Shown piece after piece: positions 44,501-55,371 of a stretch of DNA of 64,000 bases (positions are counted from its first letter, which is position 1; each line of letters starts with the position of its first letter). The DNA is from Bugula neritina (taxonomy: Eukaryota > Bryozoa > Gymnolaemata > Cheilostomatida > Bugulidae). Where the stretch lies: positions 2,945,001 to 3,009,000 of the forward strand of contig OZ037769.1 in the NCBI GenBank assembly GCA_964035545.1, in the 5' to 3' direction. Below the pieces are notes generated by a model, which was not told where the DNA came from, searched no databases, and saw only the letters and a list, made by a program, of their open reading frames with translations. A program made the position numbers and the translations under genes.

Positions 44501-47500
44501 TGCTGTCAGCAAATATACGTATTTATGCTAGCTCTCTATGCATCTAGTCATATATACCTACGTACACGTATATTATGCTTGTGTATATATTTTTTTCTTT
44601 CTAATGAGTATTTACATACGAATCTATTAAATAAAATGTCTTTTAAATTTTAACCGTTGCATTTTATCTATAGTTTTATATAATATATACACGTCGTACA
44701 TGTTTGTCTGTATCATATTGTTTAAAGATTGGGAGGGGCTTTTCATTTGTTGTGCATTCAAAGGTTTTGCATCTTTTCATGCACCCAGTATACTATACTA
44801 AACTCACTGTAGTCAATCTTTAACAAGTTAGGCAAGCTAATTCTCTTATCTACCACCCTCGCATGTTCACTGAATGAACCAGCACTTTACCCATCATGGC
44901 TGCACTCATGAAATCTTCAGAAAAAGAATCAGTTTGAAACAACTGGGTGAGATTCTGTTAGGTAAAATATCAGTCTAATAATTGACTATTTCGTTGTGTG
45001 CATGTGATCAGGTGATCGTAACGTCCTATCTGCAGGGTATGTAGTTGGCAGCGTCAGCATGCAGTCTAGTCCTTGCTGCTGGCTGTTGAAGGTGCCTCGG
45101 CCAAATTCTTTTGATGTCAATCATGCTGGATGAATGTGGGGGTAGCTAGATGAGGGTAACCTGCTAATGCAGTCTCTCTTGCTAATATAGTACTCTATGA
45201 TGAAATAGATATCAATTTTATTGCGATGAAACGTAGATGTTAAGAGCCATCAGTTATAGATAATTCAACATATTTTTTTCATATCTACCTTAGGATGACA
45301 ATACTACATTATATGATGTTGGAGAGTTCCTGTTACATCATATAACTGATTTAACTTATTCATGTTGAACTTTTTTAAATGGAAAGTTTCTACTTTTTTC
45401 TATTGTTAAAGCAGAGGCACCAAAGCAATTTGCATCTTTTCAAGACTCGTGAAATTTTATTACCTTTGGGTTAGTGGCATAAAACAAGTTTGCAAGTATA
45501 ATTTCATTTTGTAAAGTGTTAACTTGAGGTTGAGATATGCATTATATCTGTTTGACATGAGTCTTGCGTGGGCAGTGGATGGTCTTAGTTTTCAACTCAA
45601 GTATGTAACGCAGTCTCTTTGTAGTTTATAACCTGAGCAAATAATATATTGTTAGTTACGTTTTTAGAAATATCTTTTGTGATGTCAAGGTTTTGGCAAA
45701 AAATCAACAATGACTTGACAAACAGAGATCTCAATTTGAATAGGATGCCTCAAATATCTTGAGCTACAATTTGATTGGCTGCTATTTTTAGAAATTTCTA
45801 CAAGACATAAGTAGCATTCATTTAGACAATTCAACCGTAGACAGTGACGGCTTTTGAGTGTCACATGACCCTTGATCATCTTCTAGTTAGGGACGCTCAC
45901 TGCTAATCCTCTATCTCAATTCATGTGCATACTGTTTCCTGCGCCAGAATTATGTTCAAATAAAACCGGTGAATAAGATTCTATTATGAAATCTTGCAAA
46001 CAAATAATAGACAATACAAAAAATGCAGATTATTTATCTTCTTAAATCTTATCGAGTAATTGCTAACACAAGGCTGATGTCATAAGCAAATATTTACTCA
46101 AAGTGAAACTTTTAAAAAGAATGAAGTTTAGATGCCTATAACAATAAACACGAGCACGTATTGTATTGACTAATATATCAGTGCTAGTATACATTCCCTC
46201 CTCATACCTATTTGTCATATGATATGTTGCTATAAGCTGTAAACACTATAAATGTTTGATTTCTTTTTCAAAATTCACCTGATGAATATATTATATATAA
46301 AACTCACCTGATGAATATAACATGTATATGACTAAGTGTAAACTGATATTACGCTCAGCAATAATATATGGTATAATGTAAAAATTGTTATAATCTACAA
46401 TAGTATATAGTACGTTTGTAGAAATTAATATATACTCTGTAATAATATATAGTATAATGTAGAAATTAATATATACTCTACAATAATATATAGTATGTGT
46501 GTAGAAATTGAAAACCACCAATTTTATTTATTTTCCAATTTTCTAATCTGCATTATTATTGATGCTGAAAAAGTTTTACCCCCCCTCCCCTTCTCCCAAA
46601 CTCCCCCTTCTCCCAATATCCACTTCTCCCAATCTCCACTTCTCCCTACCTCTTCTCCGCAAGAACAATATTTCCGCATGCAACTTTAGTCAATTCTTAG
46701 CGGTAGTTTAATTATATACATCGCAATATTTTAGGGCATGTGCAGATAGCCCAGGTTCCTGACAGACATGAACCAGACAGTGCGGGTGAGATCAACTACT
46801 CCTATGTCTTTGATGTATTAGAGAAGTGTAACTATGACGGGTTTGTGGGATTGGAGTATACGCCAGCAGGTAAAGGCTAAGTACTAGAAATGGTTTTAGA
46901 CTTGAGGTTTAACTTCTAAACAATTAATATACCTGCAAAAAGTTATATATTGCAAGTGTGCCGTATATTTCTTACATTGTTCATTCCGCTAATAGTTTTT
47001 ATCTTTTATTTGTTCAATTTATTTTTTTGGTTCTTTTACATTGTCTAATTGAAAAGATAATATTTTCTACACCTTTTTTCTTACCAATCAATTTCTGCAC
47101 TTATAGTGTATGTTGACAAAATGTATAGTTTACCTGTGTTTTTTAGGCGTTAAATTGAACCGTTCCTAAGTTTTACAAGCAATTGCAATGAGTAGTTGGT
47201 CCTCACGCTAATACTTGAAGCCAAATGTTTCATGCCAGTCCAATATTTAGTAGACAGAAGTATAATTTAGTAGAAAAACCTCTTTTATAAAAACATTTGC
47301 TTTTAAGTTCTTTTGAAGTCGACAAAATGATTTTGAAAGTTTTTTATGAAGATCAGCTTGGGATTTGTTTTCACATATCAGTTTAAAGGTTGTCTCCCTT
47401 TCTCTCCGTCTGCGTGTAATAATGAATGGTTATAGTGAGATAACTGCAGGAAGTAAGTTGTATGAGTAAAGATTCATCTGATTATTCCTGATTGTTTATG

Positions 47501-47550
47501 TATTGTTTACAGGTGCAACAGAAGATGGCCTTTCATGGCTGGCTACTTAG
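39896..47550 (+). CDS. HYI: Putative hydroxypyruvate isomerase (7 exons)
   Basis: Exons 39896-40097, 40524-40635, 40793-40974, 41999-42048, 43301-43370, 46735-46869 and 47513-47550 join in frame to 262 residues (human 277). The family is an AP-endonuclease-2-like TIM barrel that interconverts hydroxypyruvate and tartronate semialdehyde. Visible signatures are FAANLHWLF at the start, LMNSTPGD, LIEPIN (Glu147), DFFHIQIMHGDL, HVQIAQVPDRHEP and GLEYTP (Glu246). The two glutamates correspond to the catalytic pair known in bacterial Hyi. An in-frame ATG 63 nt upstream would add a basic, acid-poor 21-residue stretch that could be a mitochondrial presequence; I chose the start that matches family length. 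Introns 3 and 4 hold transposon debris. Confidence 0.95.
41031..41104. repeat. (TA)n microsatellite in HYI intron 3
   Basis: An uninterrupted TA dinucleotide run of about 74 bp. Confidence 0.97.
41540..41590 (-). ncRNA. Candidate hammerhead-like motif 1
   Basis: Minus strand: CTGAAGAT, then a perfect 6-bp stem GGGCAC/GTGCCC with loop AGTG, then GAAA. The order matches the hammerhead core CUGAUGA - stem II - GAAA, but the core reads CTGAAGA, so it is probably inactive or only related. Confidence 0.35.
41670..41721 (-). ncRNA. Candidate hammerhead-like motif 2
   Basis: Minus strand: TTTAT (stem I), CTGACAAG, an 8-bp stem II GTGCACAA/TTGTGTAC with one G-T pair, CGAAAC, a self-complementary TACTAGTA, then ATAAA pairing back to TTTAT. 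The layout fits the minimal hammerheads of Penelope elements, but CAA replaces the conserved UGA. Confidence 0.35.
42436..42915. mobile_element. Non-autonomous hAT-like element (480 bp)
   Basis: Ends CAGAGTTGGGGTCAATTA and (reverse complement of the right end) CAGGGTTGGGGTAATTA are near-identical. They are flanked by 8-bp duplications ACCTATTG (42428-42435) and ACCAATTG (42916-42923), 7 of 8 identical. The interior is rich in AATTAC words. Located in HYI intron 4. Confidence 0.85.
46366..46510. repeat. About 53-bp AT-rich tandem repeat
   Basis: Roughly three imperfect copies containing AATAATATATAGTATAATGT and GTAGAAATTAATATATACTC. Located in HYI intron 5. Confidence 0.75.
46577..46662. repeat. 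C-rich polypyrimidine repeat (TTCTCCCAA)
   Basis: A nearly pure pyrimidine stretch with a 9-10-bp period ending about 70 bp upstream of the HYI exon 6 acceptor. It is strongly strand-asymmetric and very unlike the surrounding AT-rich DNA. Confidence 0.9.
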
Positions 47551-47590
47551 TTACAGCAATGGACATATGTGGGAGAGGGCAACTCTCGGC

Positions 47591-47596
47591 AATAAA
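47591..47596 (+). terminator. Poly(A) signal of HYI
   Basis: AATAAA 40 nt after the stop codon; a second AATAAA lies near 47810. Confidence 0.65.
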
Positions 47597-48110
47597 AGCT
47601 GCACTTGGCTATAGTTTTGTGTTCGAGCACCAATAGCATTATGTAAGAGGATAGTTGCCTATTGCTGTTTTAATGTTTCGTTATTGTAAAGCATTTTATT
47701 TAACTTTAGAAATTAGTTGGCTTTTTTGGAAATATGCACAAGTCTTGTAGTGTAATTATATATTTCAAATATTTTTATTTTATTTATGAAAATAATTTTC
47801 TGTTTTATAAATAAATTAAAAATGACATTTTATATATAAAACATATTATACAAAAAGATGCGAAGAAATCTTTAGACTATGACATTCACAATCATATTCT
47901 TGAGCATTGACTCAGCACCATAGACAGATAAGCTGCAGTGTTTCTGTTAAACAAATGCACTTAGAATAGTCACTCTTCACCATTCTGCCAGCAGATGGGT
48001 TTAAGAGAAAATATAAAAGGAAAGTTCACAATGCCTGCACTGGAATACAAAAAAATATTTACTTTAATTCATATTATGTACAAAAATTACAACAAGTATG
48101 CAAGGTAGAG

Positions 48111-49490
48111 TTACATGTGGCGCTTCATGTGCAAACTGAGGTGGTCACTTCGACTGAAGGCTCGTTCACACAGCTGACATGCAAATGGTCGCTCTCCAGA
48201 ATGCTTGCGATAGTGTCGAGTCAGCTCATCGCTTCTGGCAAATCGCCAGCCACATGACTTCTCCGGACATTTGTACGGCTTTTCGCCTGTGTGTGACCTG
48301 AGATGGGCCTTGAGGTGCGACGACTTGCTGTATGTTTTACCACAGCCTTCCTGTGGGCATGTGTGAATGGTAACTTTCTTTGGGTATGTTGTGCGTCTTC
48401 CTCGCTTCTTCTTGACTGGCTCAACCTTGACCGAAACAGTGTTGGTGGGTGATGTGGGTGGACTAGGCAGAATTTGTGGGTACATGCTAGCGGTGGGTAC
48501 TTGCTGTAGGGGTGGGGGTATGGGGGCGGAGGGTGGTGAAGTGACGGGATGTGATATACAGTAAGGGTTGTAGTTGGTTGGTGACTCGGGTGGTGTGCAC
48601 ATGCCGTACTGTGGTGGCTGGGGGGTGTTGCCCATGTGCATCATGTGGTATGCAGGGGATACTGGGGGAAACATTGGTTGCTGATTGTAAACTGGAGAGG
48701 TTGGACAACAGTTGACTAGAGTTGGTTGGTGTTGGTGTAAGTTGGTGGTGTGTGGCTGCTGGTGGTGGTGCACTAGTTGCTGCTGCTGCTGCATATGCTG
48801 CCGTGTTGATTGCTGTTGTCTGTAGTTCTGTATGTACTGAGGAATACTGGAGAATGTCGTCTCGTAATCGACATTGAGAAGGTCACCGCCGTGACACTCG
48901 ACATTGTTATTTACAGGTTCTTGTTTGATTGGCTGTTGGTTGAACTTGTTCTGTTGTTCTACTTCATACATGGAGTTCTTAAGAATGAAGTCTAGATCGA
49001 GGAGGTCTTCCTCTGAGAGGCTATACTCGTAGGAGGGTGTGGGTGGGGTGCATGGCGCCGATGATACCTCACTCTCACATCTGTTGAACTCAGGTCTGAA
49101 AGACTGTTGCTCTTTTTCTACCAACATTTGTTCTATCTGTAAAAAAAGTAAATAAATACTTATTACTCAGTCACAAAATACACAAACTCGACAAATGCTG
49201 GTTCTACAGCTGTGTTACAGGGGATTGTAGAAGCAAGCAAGCTTTATTGTGCTGAAAATACAGTTTATAAGCTTTTAGACTACGAGTAGAAAGCAAAACT
49301 TAGATCACCCCATCCAATACACACTCTACCCTATTGCAATTCAATAGGTTTTGTTCTTTTCACAACATTATTGTTATTATAATTGCACACACATAGTCAT
49401 ACAATGAACAGTAATATGATGGTTGCTTACCGTCTGATACTCCATGGATAGATCTCCAAATCTGCAATCCCTATACATAGGTGACTCCAT
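48111..49490 (-). CDS. Krueppel-like factor, KLF2/4 type (2 exons)
   Basis: Exon 1 is 49490-49431 (20 codons, [20 protein letters not shown]) and exon 2 is 49136-48111, joined at phase 0 to 361 residues. Three C2H2 fingers occupy residues 278-361 and end exactly at the C-terminus. The linkers are TGEKPYK and SGERPFA, and finger bodies such as [18 protein letters not shown] and [14 protein letters not shown] are the KLF hallmark. They bind GC/CACCC boxes. A basic VKKKRGRR nuclear signal precedes them. The N-terminus has an acidic hydrophobic patch [12 protein letters not shown], two sumoylation-type sites (IKQE, VKVE), His/Gln repeats and Pro-rich stretches. Finger sequence is nearest to vertebrate KLF2/KLF4; the exact orthologue cannot be fixed. 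The gene faces HYI tail to tail. Confidence 0.95.
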
Positions 49491-49524
49491 TTGCACGGTG
49501 TTAAAACTTCAGTTTTCGTGAGCT

Positions 49525-49560
49525 TACTGATTCCCAAACTGGCGAGTGCTAAGTTTTATT
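49525..49560 (-). promoter_or_regulatory. Candidate KLF core promoter
   Basis: On the minus strand AATAAAAC (near 49553) lies about 30 nt before an initiator-like TCAGT (near 49530), which would give a leader of about 40 nt before the KLF start codon. Confidence 0.4.
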
Positions 49561-49608
49561 GAATAGTGCTAGCAGAATCACTGAATTCAGGAACCTTTGG
49601 GCAACCCA

Positions 49609-49672
49609 TGACGTATTCGATTAGCGCAACCAATGAAAGCGCTAGGCTAAAAATAGATGGTATATAAAGCAA
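49609..49672 (+). promoter_or_regulatory. Divergent promoter-like block: CRE, CCAAT, MEF2, TATA
   Basis: In order on the plus strand: ATGACGTA (CRE-like, about 49608), AACCAATG (CCAAT, about 49628), CTAAAAATAG (perfect MEF2 consensus, 49647-49656) and TATATAAAGC (about 49662). The elements sit 120-180 bp upstream of the KLF ATG and so could act on KLF, while the TATA points the other way, to a plus-strand start near 49690. Confidence 0.55.
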
Positions 49673-49689
49673 TGCTCGCCTTCACAATT

Positions 49690-52600
49690 GAGCGCACTCG
49701 CTACACAGCAGCTCTACAGTAACCAACCATATCAGTGTATCATCATTAAAAGGCATTCCAATAGACAATTACTACTGCAGCGATCTGACTAATATTGTTT
49801 GTGTATGAAGTAGAAGATTTCAAAGGAACTGTTGCTTAGATATTACGATTAATCACATTGTTATGATTATACTGTACATAGCACTGCATGTACTTCGCAA
49901 GGCTGGCTAAGATTTTTCATATTGCAAACAGTTTTCACCCTCGTTTTTTGTGCTAAATCTTGCAAGTTTAATTAACCAAATATCATATCCTACTTTTAAC
50001 CATACACTGCAACCTTGTCAAAGGCTGACATTACACATTTACGGGTTTTCTATTATTCTTGAGCTAAAGCCTAAACTGTGTTAAAGTTATTTGTAGATCG
50101 TGTACATGGAATCCCTCTTTGCTCATTTTTTACTCAAAATAATATAGCAAACTTTACTTTTTATTATTTAAATATTGTGCCGAAATAAGCCAATGCTCTT
50201 ATGGGCAATAATTAAATGTTCATTTTGCATAAAACATTCTTTGAAAACTGCGTCTATTTATGTCAAAGAAGTCCTTTTTCAAAATGTAATATTTTACTAG
50301 AGCAATATTTCTATGTGTATAACATCTTCGTTTCATACACAAACTCATTGAGCACAGCATTGCTTACAAAATAATATTTTGATATGTTATTGTGATGCCA
50401 ATTTGGGTATGTTGCTATGTAGTTTAGTAGTATTCCCTTGCTAGCTGTGATGCTAATTATATCCGGATGCCTCAAAGGTGAAAAATAGAAATTATTTTTA
50501 TTTCAAAATTAATATAGATGTATACAATAGCATTAGAAAACCTGTTCCCCATGGAATAACGACTCCAACACTTATACATCAATTTTCATTCACTTGTTGT
50601 TATGCATAACTAGAATGAGTATTGCATTTGGTTAAGTTGCTTTCAAGATTGTTTACTTTTGTTTTGTGGTTGTTTAGGAACTGATGCTGCGGTGATGTCA
50701 GTGGAGGGAAACGGCTAGAGTTTGCACAATTCTTCAAATTGAACAATTTGGTTTTCAGTACGGATTTACGTCAGTTGATATGAGAAAAGTGTGATATAAC
50801 TGCCCCTTATCTTAGGTCCTTCTTATTATTAGATAAACAATATATGTTATATAGGAGATAAGTTCTTTTATTTTTAGTTACATGAAATCTGTTAAGCAAA
50901 CAGGTCTTTGTTTTAAAAGGCTGTCTGAATGAAGTTGTTTTGTTTTATAAGCAACCTTTGTCTTCTCATTGGAGTTGAGTTGTAGCTTTTGGTATTTTAG
51001 AACCAGTATTAGAATAAAATATCTTATATTATACTGTTTATTGTCTATACTGTAATATATTGTATATATGCTGTATATTGTAAATAATATATACTGTAAT
51101 ACATTGCATATATGCTGTATAATGTAGGCCTATATATGCTGTATACTGTATATATGCTTTATATTGTATATATATCTTGTATATTGTATATATATCTTGT
51201 ATATTGTATATACTGTAATATATTGCATATACTGCATGCATATGGTGTATAATATATGTATACCATTTTAATAATATGTGATTAATATATATTTGCATGC
51301 ACAATGACATGGTATAACCATACTTTTTCGAACATTATTTAATGGCATATTTATGCATAGACAAAGAACATTGAATTAATATTTCATAATGATCTGCATG
51401 TGCGTAGGTGTTTTAGTCTGGTGATAACAAAACATAACAAGTCTAGACACAACGCCACAACTTTTCAAAAGTTTAAACATCCTAGCCATGCAAGAAAATA
51501 ACTGCCTTTATGCACCTCTACACCTATTGCAATATAGTGCATAAGTACAGTAAATAGCATGTTAAAGCCATCACTTTGGCATAGTCAGTTTATGACTCTT
51601 TTAAACTCATAGCCACTGCTGTCTCATGTTTATAGCCATAGTTTTTTACATCCTAGATTCTGTGGTGCTGCGTATGAGTCATTGCATGGGTGGTAACGGC
51701 AGCAGCAGCTAAAATTACACGCTGTCATTGGGTAATAAAAAATAAATAATGTGATTATTTACTCATATTGTGTCGACCAGCCCTCTTATATTGTAACATA
51801 AAGTCATCCATCAGCAAAGAGCTCAATTGAACAATCAATCAATCTTATTCAAAATATGCATTATAACTCTTTTTATAATATATTATAATACTATTTTTAT
51901 AATATAATATTATGATTTATCTCACACTTCTATCCGTATAATCTATTGTTACCTATTTTAAAAAAAGTTACAAATTTTAATGATTTATTATAATTTATAA
52001 CTCATTTTGTAATATACTATTCTGAAATATTGTTACAAGTCATTTTATAATATAATATTATGAACTGATTTGTAATATATTCAAACTTGTTTTTTAATAT
52101 AGAGATGTTGTGTTTTTGTACTTTTATCCCAAGATAGATGAAAGGACTACAGTAAATGAAACGTTGCCGTGCTTATATACGTCTTTGGGAGGGGAGAGGG
52201 GGGTAAAAATAGTTCTAGGAGAAAGCATCAGACTTTAGATGCACAATAGCAAAGTATTGTAATAGTCAAATAATTTTAGGAAGCAGCATTAAATTATCAG
52301 CCCTTTATCACACAAACTACCTTTCTAAAATATGGTTTGAATATTGTTATGATTTTTTACTTTTCTTTGAAATACAATTCACTACGGAGTCTTCATTAAT
52401 TAATTAATTGGAGTAGCATAGTATTGTTTAACAATTATAATTTGCTGTCACATGCATATTCGTAACTGAGCCCTGAATAACATGTTTGTTGTTGTTTATC
52501 AAGTAGTATGACTCATAATAAAGGCAGCAGCTGTCAAAAAAATTATGTAAGGGAGAGAGTGTTCAGATGATTGGCTCGTGTTGTGTTAAGATGAGGTTAT

Positions 52601-53599
52601 TGATGCAAGTATCACCCTTCATTCACACTAAACAGTACATACAGTATGTAGGCCACTTTTAATGTGTCCGGGCTGAAGTTTTCAAAGTCCGCTATTAGGT
52701 ACGGTCTATGACACTTCATTAGACAATTGTACCCAATGAGTCAAAAGTTTTTCTGTCCAATAGGAGCTTGCAGCAACATTTTTTAATCAAGCGGTACTTG
52801 ATCCTAACGTACAGGAAGCTCAGACTTTTGTAAAAATGGTTGAAATTTGCTGTGTAGTAAGTGTGAATAGAGGGTCGGTAATCTGCGTATCAAGAAATTT
52901 TAACCAATGTTTTACCAGCGTTCACAAAATCATCGTAATTGCTAATCCAGGCTCATCTTCAGATTTCACCAGATAACTGAAAGATTTAGAGATTAGGGGA
53001 GTATAAGTCACTAAATACACACTAGATGAAGGCTATTAATTCGTCACCAGCTTGATATATATGGCAGTAATGTGTCCCCACATCTTAAAATTGGTTATTT
53101 ATCCTGTCTGGATTAAATAGAAACAAATGGACATTTTGGAAAAAAGGCTAGCTACCTACCGTGGTAAAGGTAAATCTAGCTCTTCATATAGAGGCCTGAG
53201 CTTGTATATTAAAAAGTAGCTGAGAAAACATTAAGCTAAGTTTCTAGGGCATTTAGGCAATGTAATAAAATACTCGTCTAATACAGCTAATTGTGTGGGG
53301 AAAAAGAGCCATTCTAAAGGCTTTGCTTTTTTGAAGAGTTGAAATCTTTTAAAACCTTAAATATGTTTTCTAACTACCAAATGATGGTAGGAAATTTTGA
53401 CCAACTTTTTCTTAGTAAAAGAATCAAACATCAATTCTTTCAAAATCCACGAATTTAGGCTAAAAATATATTGACTACTTTTAGTTTCAATAGTTAATTT
53501 CAATAACATTAAAAATAATCTAATATTAAAAATACGACTTAAATTTTTCCAATGCGTACCTGCTTTTCTCCTGTTACACGACCATAATATTAAAAATAT
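49690..53599. other. Long non-coding interval between KLF and the tRNA gene
   Basis: No protein-coding exon recognised on either strand. It contains tatatgctgtata-type AT repeats at about 51040-51270 and TAATATTATAA-like stretches near 51870-52080. A plus-strand transcript could start near 49690, but I see no ORF for it. Confidence 0.5.
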
Positions 53600-53673
53600 T
53601 GGCCAGTACGGGGCTCGAACCCGCGACATTCGCGTTATTAGCACGACGCTCTAACCAACTGAGCTAACCGGCC
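53600..53673 (-). tRNA. trnI-AAU: tRNA-Ile (anticodon AAT)
   Basis: The 74-nt minus-strand sequence folds into a standard cloverleaf. The acceptor is GGCCGGT/ACTGGCC with discriminator A. The D arm is GCTC..GAGC. The anticodon stem TCGTG/CGCGA carries loop CTAATAA (anticodon AAT). The T arm contains GGTTCGAGCCC. It closely resembles animal tRNA-Ile(AAT). A T5 run just downstream can end RNA polymerase III transcription. No intron. Confidence 0.97.
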
Positions 53674-54139
53674 TACATAGTAATTTACGGCATTAAACTA
53701 AATATGATAACTTTAGCTTTGCAAGTTTCAGCCATAACCGTAATCAAACTCAATTTAGAGTTTATTATTTATGCCCTTGTGATCACGCAATATAAATTAG
53801 CATACACACTAGATTTTAGTAGTTAAATCACTCCGTTTAGATGAAGCCAGAGTAATCTATATAGATTATTCTATACGCAGCTCCGAATTGGTGCTGGCTA
53901 AGTGCGATAGTTTGAGATTCTTATGTTAGGCAATATGATTTTGAATGGGAAAGCCACTGAGCTGGAAAAAACTTATTGAGTTCATTGGTGAAAGCAATCT
54001 AAGAGGAAAACAAAACGTTATCATAAGTTTTAGGGCTATTTTAACTATTCCATCGTATTCCGTTTGTACTCTCGTGCGTGCGCCAGAGATTCATTCATCA
54101 TTGCCTAGACCTCATTGCTTTTGTGAAAATAAATCAAAA

Positions 54140-55010
54140 TGAAAATGTGACCATCATAATGAATAATCATTATAAGTATAAGTATAAGAAGTTTTAACAA
54201 TAAAGTATTTAACTGGCCATTTAATAATGTTTATTAAATATCATTTCAATAGTGATGGTCAAATTGAATTAGTTCCATTTTGATTATGAACCTGAAACGC
54301 CTAAATCAAAACTACTGTCAGTGTCTGGTTAAACTTAATTACTATTAGTATTACTATTACTATTAGTATTACTATTATTATTAGTTAATAAGACTAAGTT
54401 ATAGCTAATACTAATACTAAGTCTAATAGTAATACTAATAGACAATAGTATTACTATTACTATTAGTATTAGTATTGTTATTAGTAATACCAATACTAAT
54501 AGACTAAGACTAATAGTAATACTAATAGTAAATGTAATACTAATAGTAATAGTAATATTTAATACTAATAGTAATACTAATAGTACTAACAAGTACACCC
54601 CTACACTTACAACCACAGCCCTACTGCTATTAGTATTACTATTACTATTAGTACTATTAATAATACTATTAGTATTAATTCATTAGCTCATATTTTTGAT
54701 AATTAAAAATTTATTGATGATTTATAATTATTATTATATACTAATACTATTACTAATATTTAATAATACTAATACTAATAGTTATACTTATACTTATACA
54801 GTATAACTTATAGTAATGCTGTAATAGTAATACTAATAGTAATACTTTAAGACTTAAGTTTAATATTAATAGTAATAGTAATAGTAGGCTATTAGTAATA
54901 CAGTATGAGTATCAGTATGTTTAACGGTAAAGCTAACAGTAACACTTTCACTATTACATTGGCTATTACTAAATCTAATAGTTACCTACTTCGATACTTC
55001 GACTTTAGCA
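54140..55010. other. Cryptically simple (ATT/ACT/AGT) tract upstream of PRMT5
   Basis: About 54330-54950 is a mosaic of ACTATTAGTATT, ACTAATAGTAAT and TTAGTATTAC words with frequent small inverted repeats, and no fixed period. No coding region is seen from 53674 to 55371. Confidence 0.7.
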
Positions 55011-55371
55011 CACGCTAGATCACCATAAGGCGCAAGAGGCGTTAATCATTTTAAGGTCATCATTTGCAATTTAGGGATTATTATCGTGATACAGTCATTG
55101 TTATTTTCATAACGGTACTAAAGGGAAAACATACAAACTGAAACACAACTATAAAATATCAACTAATAAAATTTTAAACATATTAGATGGCATTGGCCAT
55201 TAGTTTAAAGTGTATTTTTATGATTAAATTTTGATTTAAATCAACTCTTTCTCAAGATGAGCTAAAGGTTTTATAGTATTTTTGCATGTATACCTTGATA
55301 TGTTTTACTATATGTAACTGTTTTAAACTAGTTTATTTTCATTTTTAGATAATTTAATTGTTAATCTGAAT

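Noticed and set aside
45000-45140. Less AT-rich patch that might be an exon in HYI intron 5
   Set aside because: HYI exons 5 and 6 join without it, and no other protein is recognisable.
54335-54616. Leu/Ile/Thr/Ser-rich minus-strand open frame
   Set aside because: It arises from the low-complexity ATT/ACT/AGT tract and has no domain.
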